Positions 19,070-27,861 are shown, counted from the stretch's first letter. The stretch: 64,000 nucleotides of DNA from Runella limosa DSM 17973 (GCF_000482465.1 NZ_AXVJ01000025.1:124001-188000), one strand, 5' to 3'. Numbers and translations: made by a program. The notes: generated by a model not told the origin, from the sequence alone.

Positions 19070-20434
19070 ATGAATAAATTTTTACTGTTTCGCCCTTTTC
19101 AATTTCTTTTAGATCTCATTACATTGAGTTTCTCATTTGAAATGGGGCTTATTCTGGTAAACTCCTCTTTTTCAAACCATTACCAGCAACATCTCTTTTT
19201 ATTTTTTCTTTTAAGTCTCTGCTGGTTTCTAGTTGTCGGCTTATTACGCCCCTACCAGCACACCCGCCTCAAATTCCACGTTTTTACCCTCATTTATAGG
19301 CATTTAATTGCTGTATTGCTGTTTTCAGCATTTGGGATTTTTATATGGATGCTTCTACAAGACTTCCATTTACCTAGGCTCCAGCTGTTTTATACTTTTT
19401 TACTTTTCTGGTTTCTTGGTTGCGTTTGGCGAACTGCGGCAGTGGTTTTACTTAAAATCTATCGAGCCAATGGTAACAACACGCTCAACTATGTCATCGT
19501 TGGGTACAACGAAACTTCACAAAGAATTAAACGCTTTTATGACCAACATCCTGAGTTTGGCTACAAATTTTATGGCTACTATGATGAGCTTAACACTCAG
19601 AATAAGCCTTCTATCAGAGGTGACTATAGCGTCCTTAATCAAATATTAGCGTCCAACCAAATCGATACTGTTTATTGCTGTATTCCCCGAGTGGGTCATC
19701 CGCTCCTAAAAGATATTGTAGAGAAATCGAATACTGCTTCGTACAAAGTGAAACTAGTAGTTGACTTTGCTTTCTTCTTTAGTCAAGCTCCTTCACTTGA
19801 ATTTCACGGGATTACCCCAGTTATTTCCCTCTCTTCAGAATTTTTAGATCATTCACGTGAATACATCAGCAAAAGGCTTTTTGACGTCATTTTTTCTAGT
19901 ACTATCTTATTGCTAGGTTCTCCTATTTTTATTCTGCTTGGTTTAATTACAAAAATAACCTCCAGAGGCCCAATCATTTTTTCCCAAGACAGGACAGGAC
20001 AATGGGGCAAAAAGTTTAAAATCTATAAGTTTCGAAGTATGCATGTAGGAGCCCGACTTGGGCACTCCGAAGGTACGCTGGATAAACGCATAACTCCTTG
20101 GGGACGTTTTTTAAGAAAAACTCGACTGGATGAATTACCCCAATTTTATAATGTCTTACGCGGGGACATGTCAGTTGTAGGGCCACGCCCATTGGCTGAC
20201 TATGACGTTAAAACACTCATGGACGAGTCTCCCGATGATTTTAAACTCATACTTTCCGTCAAACCAGGGATAACTTCTATCGGTCAAGTTAAATTTGGAT
20301 ATGCTGGTTCGCCCACAGAAATCAAACAGCGACTTCGCTATGACTTACTTTATCTTAACAAGGTTTCATTCTTCTTCGATATGTGGTTAATCATGAAAAC
20401 AATGGTTATCATGATTAAAAAACAAGGAAAATAA
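19070..20434 (+). CDS. Polyprenyl glycosylphosphotransferase (priming enzyme, WcaJ/WbaP type)
   Basis: This 454-residue protein has the full-length PHPT layout. There are four to five N-terminal membrane segments (residues 1 to about 130), a cytosolic nucleotide-binding-like middle domain (NYVIVGYNETSQRIKRFY, about 141-158), a further membrane hairpin with KRLFDVIFSSTILLLGSP, and the catalytic bacterial sugar transferase domain. That domain has KFRSMHVGA, TRLDELPQFYNVLRGDMS and VGPRP. It transfers a hexose-1-phosphate to undecaprenyl phosphate and starts repeat-unit synthesis at the inner membrane. It is directly followed, without a spacer, by the Gfo/Idh gene. Confidence 0.9.
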   Translation: MNKFLLFRPFQFLLDLITLSFSFEMGLILVNSSFSNHYQQHLFLFFLLSLCWFLVVGLLRPYQHTRLKFHVFTLIYRHLIAVLLFSAFGIFIWMLLQDFHLPRLQLFYTFLLFWFLGCVWRTAAVVLLKIYRANGNNTLNYVIVGYNETSQRIKRFYDQHPEFGYKFYGYYDELNTQNKPSIRGDYSVLNQILASNQIDTVYCCIPRVGHPLLKDIVEKSNTASYKVKLVVDFAFFFSQAPSLEFHGITPVISLSSEFLDHSREYISKRLFDVIFSSTILLLGSPIFILLGLITKITSRGPIIFSQDRTGQWGKKFKIYKFRSMHVGARLGHSEGTLDKRITPWGRFLRKTRLDELPQFYNVLRGDMSVVGPRPLADYDVKTLMDESPDDFKLILSVKPGITSIGQVKFGYAGSPTEIKQRLRYDLLYLNKVSFFFDMWLIMKTMVIMIKKQGK

Positions 20435-21334
20435 ATGACAATAGGACTCATCGGGGCGGGAATTTGGGGTAAAAACATCATCCGAGAATTGGTTAATCTA
20501 GCCGTCGATTTAAAAATTTTCGACCCCAATCCTGAAGCAAAAAAAGACTACCTCCATTTTTTTGTTGACTCAGTAGATGATTTACAAACAGTTGATGGCA
20601 TTGTTTTGGCTTCCCCTTCCGTCACTCATCGCTCTATTTTAGAACAAATTGTTCCGTGGGGCATACCCGTTTTTATTGAAAAGCCACTCGTTACCTCACT
20701 TGAAGACGCCATCGCTCTTAAAAAGTTTGAAAATCACCCCCTGTTTATGATGCACATTTGGCGCTACCATGCAGGAGTGCAGCTTTTAGGTCAACTAGCT
20801 CGTAATAAAGAACTTGGCGATATTACAGCCCTTTATACGCATCGGTGCAACTGGACAAGCCCCCGTACCGATACGGATAGTATCTGGAACTTAGCTCCCC
20901 ACGATTTAACAATTTCACTCGAAATTCTCGGTTATATTCCACAACCCCGTTCGGCAGTCATTGAATGGCACGGCAATGCTGCAAGAGGAATGACAGCCTT
21001 GTTGGGAGATTCACCGTTTGTTCAAATAGAAGTTTCAAACCGCTTTGCCGATAAACGCCGTGAAATTCGACTGCACGGTACCAAAGGGATTGCCATTTTG
21101 GCCGACGAAAAAGTAGATTATATCGAAATTTTCTACGGTGACGAAAGTAGTTACCCTACACCAAGTAATAGCGAAAAGCGTTTTTTTGAAACCACTCCAC
21201 CTTTACGAAAGGAATTAGAAGCATTTTTAGCATATTTACGCGGTGGCTCACCTCCTATTTCCACTTTTCAGGAAGGAATCACGACCATCGAAGTTCTTAC
21301 GGCACTTTACTCGTTAGGGGCCACAACTTGTTAA
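20435..21334 (+). CDS. Gfo/Idh/MocA-family oxidoreductase
   Basis: This 299-residue protein has the N-terminal NAD(P)-binding motif IGLIGAGIWGKNI (residues 3-15) and the family motif FIEKPLV (about 82-88) with its conserved lysine. The HIWRYH and NLAPHDLTISLEILG segments match the catalytic part of sugar dehydrogenases. In this locus it probably oxidises or reduces a nucleotide-sugar intermediate (as WlbA-type enzymes do), but this is inference. Its ATG follows the preceding stop codon with no gap. The next gene begins at or near its 3' end. Confidence 0.85.
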   Translation: MTIGLIGAGIWGKNIIRELVNLAVDLKIFDPNPEAKKDYLHFFVDSVDDLQTVDGIVLASPSVTHRSILEQIVPWGIPVFIEKPLVTSLEDAIALKKFENHPLFMMHIWRYHAGVQLLGQLARNKELGDITALYTHRCNWTSPRTDTDSIWNLAPHDLTISLEILGYIPQPRSAVIEWHGNAARGMTALLGDSPFVQIEVSNRFADKRREIRLHGTKGIAILADEKVDYIEIFYGDESSYPTPSNSEKRFFETTPPLRKELEAFLAYLRGGSPPISTFQEGITTIEVLTALYSLGATTC

Positions 21335-21348
21335 ATTTTTCGGGCAAC

Positions 21349-22209
21349 ATGTCTCCTCGCTTTTCTATTTTACTTCCTACCACCAATGACCGTGGATTGC
21401 TACTTCCTTACTCAGTCAGTAGTGTTTTAAAACAGACTATCACTGATTTTGAGTTACTTATCATTGGTGACGGAGTGAATGAATTTACGAGGGGAGTGAT
21501 TCAATCGCTCGTTAAACAAGATACCCGAATCAAGTTTTTTGATTTCCCAAAACACCTTCGCAGGGGCGAACCCAATCGGCACCAAGTACTTACACAATAT
21601 GCGCAAGGAAAGTATGTCGCCTATCTTTTAGACCGCGACTTATGGTTACCCAATCACCTCGAAACTTTATTAGAGCTGTTTGAAAAGGGCAATTTTGTTT
21701 CTTCCAACTACTTTCGACTTTTTCAAAATGGAGACATTCGGTATGGCTATTCCAACGCTCGACAACATTTTGTTTTTTCGGCAGTAGCCCATACGTACGA
21801 CTTTTATAAAAACCTACCCTACGGTTGGCGCACAACTCCACCTGATATTTTTACGGATGATTATATGTGGGCGCAATTTATGGATCACCCAGATTACCAC
21901 CCGTTTTTTGGAAGTGAAGCAACAGTACTTTATTTTAAAAGAGGGGCCACATACCCAGGAATCCCGACCGAAAAACGCGTAGAAGAATTAAAAGAATGGG
22001 AAGTTAGACTTAGTGACACTGTCTTTATCCGTAAACTACGCACGGAAGCGCTTCAATCGCTTCTTGACGAACGTGCTGCTTTGCAAAGTGATTGGTTTAG
22101 AATCAAAGGAAAAACGTTAAGTGAACTCATCCCTTTTATCCAAACAAAGCTTACATATAGCCTTTATTCTCTAAAGCGGCGACTAGCGTACGCAAAGAAG
22201 GGGCATTAG
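21349..22209 (+). CDS. Family 2 glycosyltransferase (GT-A)
   Basis: From ATG 21349 this is 286 residues: FSILLPTTNDRGLLLPYSV (about 5-23), DFELLIIGDGVN and YVAYLLDRDLWLP (about 84-96), where DRD takes the place of the usual DxD metal motif. A TTG seven codons upstream (21328) is also in frame and overlaps the previous stop by 7 bp. I prefer the ATG because the family sequence begins just after it. The 3' end overlaps the convergent RmlC-like gene by 59 bp, which is long for two real genes; both frames look genuinely conserved in character. Confidence 0.8.
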   Translation: MSPRFSILLPTTNDRGLLLPYSVSSVLKQTITDFELLIIGDGVNEFTRGVIQSLVKQDTRIKFFDFPKHLRRGEPNRHQVLTQYAQGKYVAYLLDRDLWLPNHLETLLELFEKGNFVSSNYFRLFQNGDIRYGYSNARQHFVFSAVAHTYDFYKNLPYGWRTTPPDIFTDDYMWAQFMDHPDYHPFFGSEATVLYFKRGATYPGIPTEKRVEELKEWEVRLSDTVFIRKLRTEALQSLLDERAALQSDWFRIKGKTLSELIPFIQTKLTYSLYSLKRRLAYAKKGH

Positions 22210-22723
22210 AGGCTGCATCTGTCAGGATAGGATTATCGATTCCCCAAGGTAGCTCCAGTTCTGGATCGTCCCAGGCACAACGCCAGTTATCATCACCACC
22301 GTAGTCAACATAAGCCTCTGAGACTGATTGAATGTGAAGCGCAGGTGTATGAAAATACCAACCGTGCAGCATCCCTTTCGGGAAAATAAGCGCGGCAGGG
22401 TCATCTCCAAAAAGTTCAAATAAGGCAGATTGATGCTGCGTAGGAGAACCAGCGCGTAAATCTCTCAGGCCAAGCACGCAATGACCATCAATGAGACAAA
22501 AATACTCATCATGCCGTTGATGATAGTGCATTCCACGAAATACGTTTGCTTCCGATTTTACGACACTCCACTGCACGGGTTTAAGAACCGTCCCCCAATG
22601 GTCCTGAAAAATCTCAGTAAAGGATCCTCTGGAATCTTTATGTTCTTTCAACGACACTAATTTTACCTGATGTAATTGTGTCCCTGCAATTTGGGTGGAT
22701 TTTGCGATAGCGGTGGTACTCAT
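22151..22723 (-). CDS. RmlC-like dTDP-sugar epimerase family protein
   Basis: This 190-residue protein is of normal family length. Cupin-fold motifs of dTDP-4-dehydrorhamnose 3,5-epimerases are present: HKDSRGSFTEIF (about 28-39), FRGMHYHQRHDEYF (with the catalytic-type His), FPKGMLHGWYF and WDDPELELPW. In RmlC the residue aligned with the E of HDEYF is a catalytic lysine (GKLV in Salmonella), so this copy seems to lack it. It may be an epimerase with altered chemistry, a single-position epimerase or a non-catalytic relative. No rmlA, rmlB or rmlD is present in the window. It is transcribed against the locus from its own promoter. Confidence 0.8.
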   Translation of the reverse strand: MSTTAIAKSTQIAGTQLHQVKLVSLKEHKDSRGSFTEIFQDHWGTVLKPVQWSVVKSEANVFRGMHYHQRHDEYFCLIDGHCVLGLRDLRAGSPTQHQSALFELFGDDPAALIFPKGMLHGWYFHTPALHIQSVSEAYVDYGGDDNWRCAWDDPELELPWGIDNPILTDAASNAPSLRTLVAALENKGYM

Positions 22724-22742
22724 GAATCAACAACCTTTTTTA

Positions 22743-22774
22743 CAAAAGTAATTGGCCTTTGTGACTACCACAAG
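22743..22774 (-). promoter_or_regulatory. Promoter of the RmlC-like gene
   Basis: The minus strand has TACTTTTG (22743-22750), an exact TAnnTTTG, with CTTG exactly 20 bp upstream (22771-22774). It lies about 20 bp before the ATG and is divergent from the promoter at 22846. Confidence 0.6.
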
Positions 22775-22845
22775 ATTTTGGGCTACTTTCTTCAAATCAT
22801 CCGTTTTTCTCCTTATTGTGAAGTTATTTAACGGTATCTGACTTC

Positions 22846-22877
22846 TTTGGTTTTTACAAAAATGGGCTTTATCTTTG
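22846..22877 (+). promoter_or_regulatory. Promoter of the second priming transferase and Wzi operon
   Basis: TTTG (22846-22849), 20 bp, TATCTTTG (22870-22877): a perfect Bacteroidota sigma-A-type promoter. The predicted leader is about 65 nt and contains TTCACAAG (22889-22896), which resembles the core of the leader motif in front of Wzi copies 1 and 3. Confidence 0.7.
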
Positions 22878-22948
22878 GACTTCTTCTATTCACAAGAGAT
22901 TACTTGTAATTATGGAAATTTAAGGTGTTTTTCTAAAAAAAATACAAA

Positions 22949-23962
22949 ATGAAGGAGCCTGAAGCTGAAAGTTTTTCTACCACCTTTGAAGAAATTCCAT
23001 TGGAAGATTCTACCAAATATCCTACTTCTTACGTTGAGATTACCCCTACTCATTCTTCCACACTGGTGCAAAACCCATTGTATATTGTGTGTCCAGAGTC
23101 TAGTATTCCGCTTATAACAGAAGTATTACAAAATTATTCTTACACTCCCTTATTCAATCAATGTGATCAAATTTTCAAGCGACAAGGCGTAATTACTTAT
23201 TACAATGCGGCATATATTGACGACCTTGAGAGAGAGTTCTTACTTAGAAACATTGAGTTTGGGGTGACCGTCATGCCATTGGTAGATTTTCTGGAGTCAA
23301 AAAATAAATATACAGAAATCAGTCTTTTAAATGGTGATTACTTTCTCAATAAAGAAGCATTCTCAGTATTGAGAAACCGTACAAAAATTGCTACTAAACG
23401 ATTTTTTGACATCATTTATGCTTCTATTCTTTTGATACTTCTATCCCCCATTATATTGCTAACCGCCCTTGCCATCCGGCTAGAATCCAAGGGTTCCATT
23501 TTCTATCGCCAAAAACGCGTAGGACTTTATAATATCGAATTTGAAGTCATCAAATTTCGCTCAATGCGAGCCAATGCCGAAGCAAGTGGTGCGCAATGGG
23601 CACAAAAAAATGACCCCCGAGCTACCAGAGTAGGAACATTTATTAGAAAAACACGTATCGACGAGATTCCTCAGTTGTTTAATGTACTAAAGGGCGAAAT
23701 GTCTCTCATTGGGCCTCGCCCCGAAAGAGCTGTTTTTATTGAAATGCTAAAAACAGCTATCCCTTATTACGAATTTCGACACGTGATTAAACCTGGACTA
23801 ACTGGTTGGGCTCAAGTTAAATACCCTTACGGAGCTTCCATAGAAGATGGAATGTGGAAACACAAGTATGACATGTATTACATTAAACATCAATCATTCG
23901 GATTTGATTTTAAAATAATTTTACATACCATTAGGGTAGTTTTAGCTGGGTTGGGACGATAG
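22949..23962 (+). CDS. Short-form sugar transferase (second priming enzyme)
   Basis: This 337-residue protein has a C-terminal bacterial sugar transferase domain from about residue 147. It comprises one membrane segment (FFDIIYASILLILLSPIILL), IFYRQKRVGLYN, VIKFRSMRANAE, TRIDEIPQLFNVLKGEMS and IGPRPERAVF, then GLTGWAQVKYPYG. It lacks the four-helix N-terminal membrane domain of the enzyme at 19070 and instead has a soluble N-terminal region of 145 residues with no recognised domain (weakly like the middle domain of PHPTs). It may initiate a second glycan, or act with the first enzyme on a different sugar. It is transcribed from a strong promoter together with the two following Wzi-like genes. 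Confidence 0.85.
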   Translation: MKEPEAESFSTTFEEIPLEDSTKYPTSYVEITPTHSSTLVQNPLYIVCPESSIPLITEVLQNYSYTPLFNQCDQIFKRQGVITYYNAAYIDDLEREFLLRNIEFGVTVMPLVDFLESKNKYTEISLLNGDYFLNKEAFSVLRNRTKIATKRFFDIIYASILLILLSPIILLTALAIRLESKGSIFYRQKRVGLYNIEFEVIKFRSMRANAEASGAQWAQKNDPRATRVGTFIRKTRIDEIPQLFNVLKGEMSLIGPRPERAVFIEMLKTAIPYYEFRHVIKPGLTGWAQVKYPYGASIEDGMWKHKYDMYYIKHQSFGFDFKIILHTIRVVLAGLGR

Positions 23963-23984
23963 ATAAATTTGCGAGGCTACCTCT

Positions 23985-25433
23985 ATGAGACATAGGTATT
24001 CCATTCATTTTTTAGTGTGCTTCTTCATTGGCGTGGTTAATGGTTACTCACAGTTTTTGCCTACGTCCGAGTATAATTTATCGGTGAATGCTTACGGCAC
24101 TAATTCTCCTACCGTTCCATTTTGGTACTATGCCAATCAATATAACGTCATTCCCAAAAACTCTTCGTCCTTTATAGCAAGGGCTACTTTGGGGAATACC
24201 AAAGGGGATACCGTAAAGTACAGCTGGCGCGAAATACGGCTTTTATATGGCCTCGATGGTGCTTTTATTGCCCAACAAAACTCAAACACATTTAACCTTA
24301 TTGAGAGTTTTGCAGGCATCAAATATGGACCTATCGAATTATTTTATGGTCGTCGGCTCGAAACAATGGGTTTATTGGGCGATACACTTCTTTCTTCTGG
24401 TTCTTATAGTTGGTCAGGGAATGCTCAGCCCTTCCCAAAAATTCAATTGTCAGTTCCCAACTTCGTAGAATTGCCTTTTTTTAGAGGACTATTCTCCATA
24501 AAAGGCTCTTTTGCCCACGGCTGGTTAGATACTCTCGCTGTTGCGTATGGCCCTCGAACCAATGCAGTAAAAGCCTATTTTCACCAAAAGACCTTATTCA
24601 TCAAAATGGGTCGCCCAAACTGGAAAATTAATTTAATAGGAGGATTCAATCACCTTGCCCAATGGGGTGGAGAAGATCAAATTTGGCCAAATGGGCTTCC
24701 TCCAAAAGAGGCTTGGTGGGCCGTCGTCGTGGGAAAACCATGGCAAGACAGCCGCGTGGGCAACCACCTTGGAACGCTTGATTTAGGGCTGGTTTGGAAA
24801 TTAGCTAACAATAAATCCTTGACTTTTTTTCGTCAAAATATATTCGACGATGGCTCCTTATATAATTTCTTAAATATTCAAGATGGACTTCAAGGCATAA
24901 CATTTAACAATCGAAATACGCCAAATTATGCGCAAACATTTACCCTCGAAAAGGTGAATATTGAATGGTTAAACACTACTAGCCAAGGGGGAAATGTATT
25001 TGATTTTCAACAACAAATTTTTGGGAGAGACAATTATTTTAATCATTATGTGTATTCTGAAGGGTGGTCTTATAAAGGTGAAATGATTGGTACGCCTTTT
25101 ATACCCAAGCAGAATGATATTATTAGTTCTTTTCCTCTCATCAAAAATGCGCAAACCCTCAATAATAGAGTCCAAATGCTTCACTTAGGCGCAAGTGGTT
25201 GGATAGATGAGTGGAAGTGGCTAGTAAAAGCCTCTTTTAGTAACAACTTGGGTACCTATGATTATCCATTTCCTTCCGCTAGACAACAATTCTCTAGCCT
25301 TCTCCAAATCCAAAAGGAACTACCTTGGTTACAGGGAATCGATTGGACAACATCCATTGCAATCGACGCTGGTACACTCTATGAACCTTCCGTAGGAATC
25401 CAATTAGGGCTTCGTAAAAGAGGATTTTTTTGA
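23985..25433 (+). CDS. Wzi-like capsule assembly outer-membrane protein, copy 2
   Basis: This 482-residue protein has a signal peptide at about 1-23 (ending GYSQ). It shares all family motifs with copies 1 and 3: VPFWYYANQYNVIP (about 44-57), GRRLETMG, GSYSWSGNAQPFPK, HGWLD, YFHQKTLFIKMG and the AQWGG motif. The second half is a run of amphipathic strands typical of the 18-strand Wzi barrel. It lies 22 bp after the short sugar transferase, so the two are probably co-transcribed. It is expected to sit in the outer membrane and bind exported polysaccharide. Confidence 0.85.
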   Translation: MRHRYSIHFLVCFFIGVVNGYSQFLPTSEYNLSVNAYGTNSPTVPFWYYANQYNVIPKNSSSFIARATLGNTKGDTVKYSWREIRLLYGLDGAFIAQQNSNTFNLIESFAGIKYGPIELFYGRRLETMGLLGDTLLSSGSYSWSGNAQPFPKIQLSVPNFVELPFFRGLFSIKGSFAHGWLDTLAVAYGPRTNAVKAYFHQKTLFIKMGRPNWKINLIGGFNHLAQWGGEDQIWPNGLPPKEAWWAVVVGKPWQDSRVGNHLGTLDLGLVWKLANNKSLTFFRQNIFDDGSLYNFLNIQDGLQGITFNNRNTPNYAQTFTLEKVNIEWLNTTSQGGNVFDFQQQIFGRDNYFNHYVYSEGWSYKGEMIGTPFIPKQNDIISSFPLIKNAQTLNNRVQMLHLGASGWIDEWKWLVKASFSNNLGTYDYPFPSARQQFSSLLQIQKELPWLQGIDWTTSIAIDAGTLYEPSVGIQLGLRKRGFF

Positions 25434-25470
25434 TAACTTTGTTTTTTACATTGTTCTCACAAGTATTCTA
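25434..25470 (+). promoter_or_regulatory. Internal promoter plus leader motif of Wzi copy 3
   Basis: TAACTTTG (25434-25441) is an exact TAnnTTTG starting right after the stop of copy 2. TCTCACAAGTATTCTA (25455-25470) follows, 15 of 16 bases identical to the leader motif at 3521-3536 before copy 1. No clear -33 box is seen. Confidence 0.5.
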
Positions 25471-25496
25471 TTCGTCCAGAAATTACTTCTTTTCCC

Positions 25497-26999
25497 TTGA
25501 AAAAGCTTTTCGTATTACTGTCTTGTTGCTTTTTAATTTTGGGTTGTACAGGTTTGGCTACCGCACAAGATAGTACTGCAAAACATTCTTTTAGGACTGA
25601 TTTCAGTGCTTTTTATTACAATACGGCCACCCAAATGCCCTTTTGGTTACGAGCGAATCAGTATGATGTCGTGCCAGAAAAAACAGCTGTTGCACTGAGT
25701 GGGGCAATCGACTTTGAAAGTAACTTATCTGTAAAAAATAATAAATGGAAACTCATAGGCGGTACTCAAGTGGTAGGAAATTTGCTAGATAGTAGAAGTA
25801 CCACGCTATTTTTACCCCAGTTGTATGCAGGCGTCAAATATAAAAATTTACTTTTTTATGCTGGTCGCAAAAAAGAATTGTTTGGTTTGGCTGACAGTAC
25901 ACTTGGCACAGGTTCTTATATATGGTCAGGAAATGCCTTTCCGATGCCCAAACTCCAAATTGAAATACCAGATTATCAACCATTAGGAAAAAACAATCCT
26001 TGGTTAGCTTTTAAGGGGAATTACGCTCATAGCTGGTTTGGGACGAACAAGTTTGCCTACGGTTATTATTTGCACCAAAAGTCCCTTTATGTTCGTATCG
26101 GTAGGCAAAGCTCTTCCGTCAAACTATACGGGGGTTTTAACCACCAAGTACAATGGGGAGGAAAGACTTTTGACGATATCGCAACGGTCACAAATAAGAC
26201 GCTACCTAGCAGTTTTGCAGACTATTTATTAGCCGTTATTGCCATTGGCCCCAATATTGGGGTTCGAAAAGGCAATGCCTTCGACTCTACTAACCGCGTG
26301 GGCAACCATTTAGGTACAGTTGATGTTGGCTTTGAACTTGATTTGAAAAAAGTAAATATTTTGGTGTATCGCCAAAATATCTACGAAGATGGGTCTTTAT
26401 TCTACCTTACAAGCATCGCCGACGGCCTGAATGGAATTGTACTCACCAACCTTTACCCTAGCCACGAAAAAGGTAGAATTTCCTTTAAAAAAGTAGTATT
26501 TGAGTTATTAAATACCCGTAGTCAGGGTGGTGATACGTTTGTAATGACGAATGGGAAAAAACGCGGCAAAGACGAGTACTTCAACCACCAACAGTACTAC
26601 GATGGGTGGTCGTATCGACGACGAATTATTGGCACACCGTTCATTACCAATCAGGAAGACACCAACCGCCCTGAAGAACAAAATACCAATGACATGGCTA
26701 ATAATAACCGTGTTTTAGTATATCATCTTGGTTTTGAAGGCAATATTGGCCCCTCCATTCAGTTTTTATCCAAAATCTCGTACAGTGCCAATTACGGTAC
26801 TTACATCTACCCCTACCCTACCGTTCCTAAACAACTTTCGGCTTTGTTACAACTCAAAGGCCAAATTCCTGCGCTTTCGGGATTAGAGTGGGTTGCTTCT
26901 GCGGCCATTGACCGTGGTGACCTCTATACCAAAAATACAGGTTTTAAAATAGGCTTTAGGCAAACCTTTGGTACAGGAAAATTCCGTACTTCCCATTAG
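25497..26999 (+). CDS. Wzi-like capsule assembly outer-membrane protein, copy 3
   Basis: This 500-residue protein starts at TTG 25497; no in-frame ATG lies between the previous stop and the signal peptide. The signal peptide (residues 1-24, ending ATAQ) also contains LILGC, a weak lipobox. Family motifs are QMPFWLRANQYDVVP (about 46-60), GRKKELFG, GSYIWSGNAFPMPK, HSWFGTNKFAYGYYLHQKS and VQWGGK. It is closer to copy 1 in the HSWFG/YLHQKS region than to copy 2. Having three Wzi-like genes in one locus is unusual: they may serve different polymers or form different parts of one anchoring layer. Confidence 0.85.
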   Translation: MKKLFVLLSCCFLILGCTGLATAQDSTAKHSFRTDFSAFYYNTATQMPFWLRANQYDVVPEKTAVALSGAIDFESNLSVKNNKWKLIGGTQVVGNLLDSRSTTLFLPQLYAGVKYKNLLFYAGRKKELFGLADSTLGTGSYIWSGNAFPMPKLQIEIPDYQPLGKNNPWLAFKGNYAHSWFGTNKFAYGYYLHQKSLYVRIGRQSSSVKLYGGFNHQVQWGGKTFDDIATVTNKTLPSSFADYLLAVIAIGPNIGVRKGNAFDSTNRVGNHLGTVDVGFELDLKKVNILVYRQNIYEDGSLFYLTSIADGLNGIVLTNLYPSHEKGRISFKKVVFELLNTRSQGGDTFVMTNGKKRGKDEYFNHQQYYDGWSYRRRIIGTPFITNQEDTNRPEEQNTNDMANNNRVLVYHLGFEGNIGPSIQFLSKISYSANYGTYIYPYPTVPKQLSALLQLKGQIPALSGLEWVASAAIDRGDLYTKNTGFKIGFRQTFGTGKFRTSH

Positions 27000-27014
27000 G
27001 ATATTGTATCGTGT

Positions 27015-27782
27015 ATGCTTTTTCCAACAGCTCCGCAGCGAATTGTGTCACTTGTTCCCTCGCAAACTGAGCTCCTTTTTGACCTTGGTTTGGAAGGCAA
27101 AGTAATAGGTATTACAAAATTTTGTTGCCACCCCGCCGATAAAGTAAAGAACATCGCAAAAATCGGCGGAACCAAAAACTTTGACTTTGAAAAAATCAAG
27201 GCGCTACGACCTGATTTGATTATCGGCAACAAAGAGGAAAATTACCAAGAAGGCATCGAAACTTTGCAACAAGATTTTCCCGTTTGGATTTCTGACATCG
27301 TCACGTTGGAAGAGTCGCTTGAAATGATTCAGAAGGTTGGTCAACTTACCCACGAAGAACCTGAGGCTCTCAACATTTGTCAACAATTATCTACCCAATT
27401 TAGCTCGCTCCAATCGCCGTCGCGTCGCCCACGCGTAGCGTATTTTATTTGGAAAAAGCCCTATATGGTTGCTGCAAATGGCACGTTTATCCACGAGATG
27501 CTGCGTAAAGCTGGTTTTCTAAACGTATTTGAAGACCTGACACGTTATCCCGAAATCTCAGAAGCAGACTTACAACAAGCCGCTCCTGAGCTTATTTTTC
27601 TTTCTTCAGAGCCTTATTCATTTCGAGAAAAACACTTACTAGAATTTCAAGAAATTTGTCCCTCTGCCCATATTATGTTGGTTGATGGTGAATTGTTCAG
27701 TTGGTACGGGAGTAGGTTATTAAAATCCGTTGCTTATTTCAATGAATTGAGAGATTGTTTGTCAAAATTCTTCGTTTCCTGA
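27015..27782 (+). CDS. BtuF-like helical-backbone metal/cobalamin-binding protein without signal peptide
   Basis: This 255-residue protein carries the type III substrate-binding fold motifs: RIVSLVPSQTELLFDLG (about 9-25), VIGITKFCCHPAD and KIKALRPDLIIGNKEEN (about 63-79), and a C-terminal SEADLQQAAPELIFLSSEP. These are shared with BtuF and related corrinoid or siderophore-binding proteins. There is no signal peptide or lipobox at the ATG start, and no ABC permease or ATPase gene is adjacent. It may act in the cytosol, for example as a cobalamin-binding or sensing protein, or the true start may be missed. It follows Wzi copy 3 by 15 bp. Confidence 0.75.
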   Translation: MLFPTAPQRIVSLVPSQTELLFDLGLEGKVIGITKFCCHPADKVKNIAKIGGTKNFDFEKIKALRPDLIIGNKEENYQEGIETLQQDFPVWISDIVTLEESLEMIQKVGQLTHEEPEALNICQQLSTQFSSLQSPSRRPRVAYFIWKKPYMVAANGTFIHEMLRKAGFLNVFEDLTRYPEISEADLQQAAPELIFLSSEPYSFREKHLLEFQEICPSAHIMLVDGELFSWYGSRLLKSVAYFNELRDCLSKFFVS

Positions 27783-27795
27783 TTTTGTACAAAAC

Positions 27796-27803
27796 TATCT
27801 TTG
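27796..27803 (+). promoter_or_regulatory. Putative -7 element of the GntP-type permease gene
   Basis: TATCTTTG is an exact TAnnTTTG. A transcription start about 7 bp downstream would leave almost no leader before the TTG at 27817 but a leader of about 50 nt before the ATG at 27862, which favours the ATG. Confidence 0.45.
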
Positions 27804-27861
27804 CAAATTTTTAACATTGTACTCAGTTTCATACGATTTTATACCTAAAACCCTCCTTACT

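Noticed and set aside
19070-23962. Possibility that the two sugar transferases are one split gene
   Set aside because: Both contain a complete catalytic domain and are separated by intact genes on both strands.
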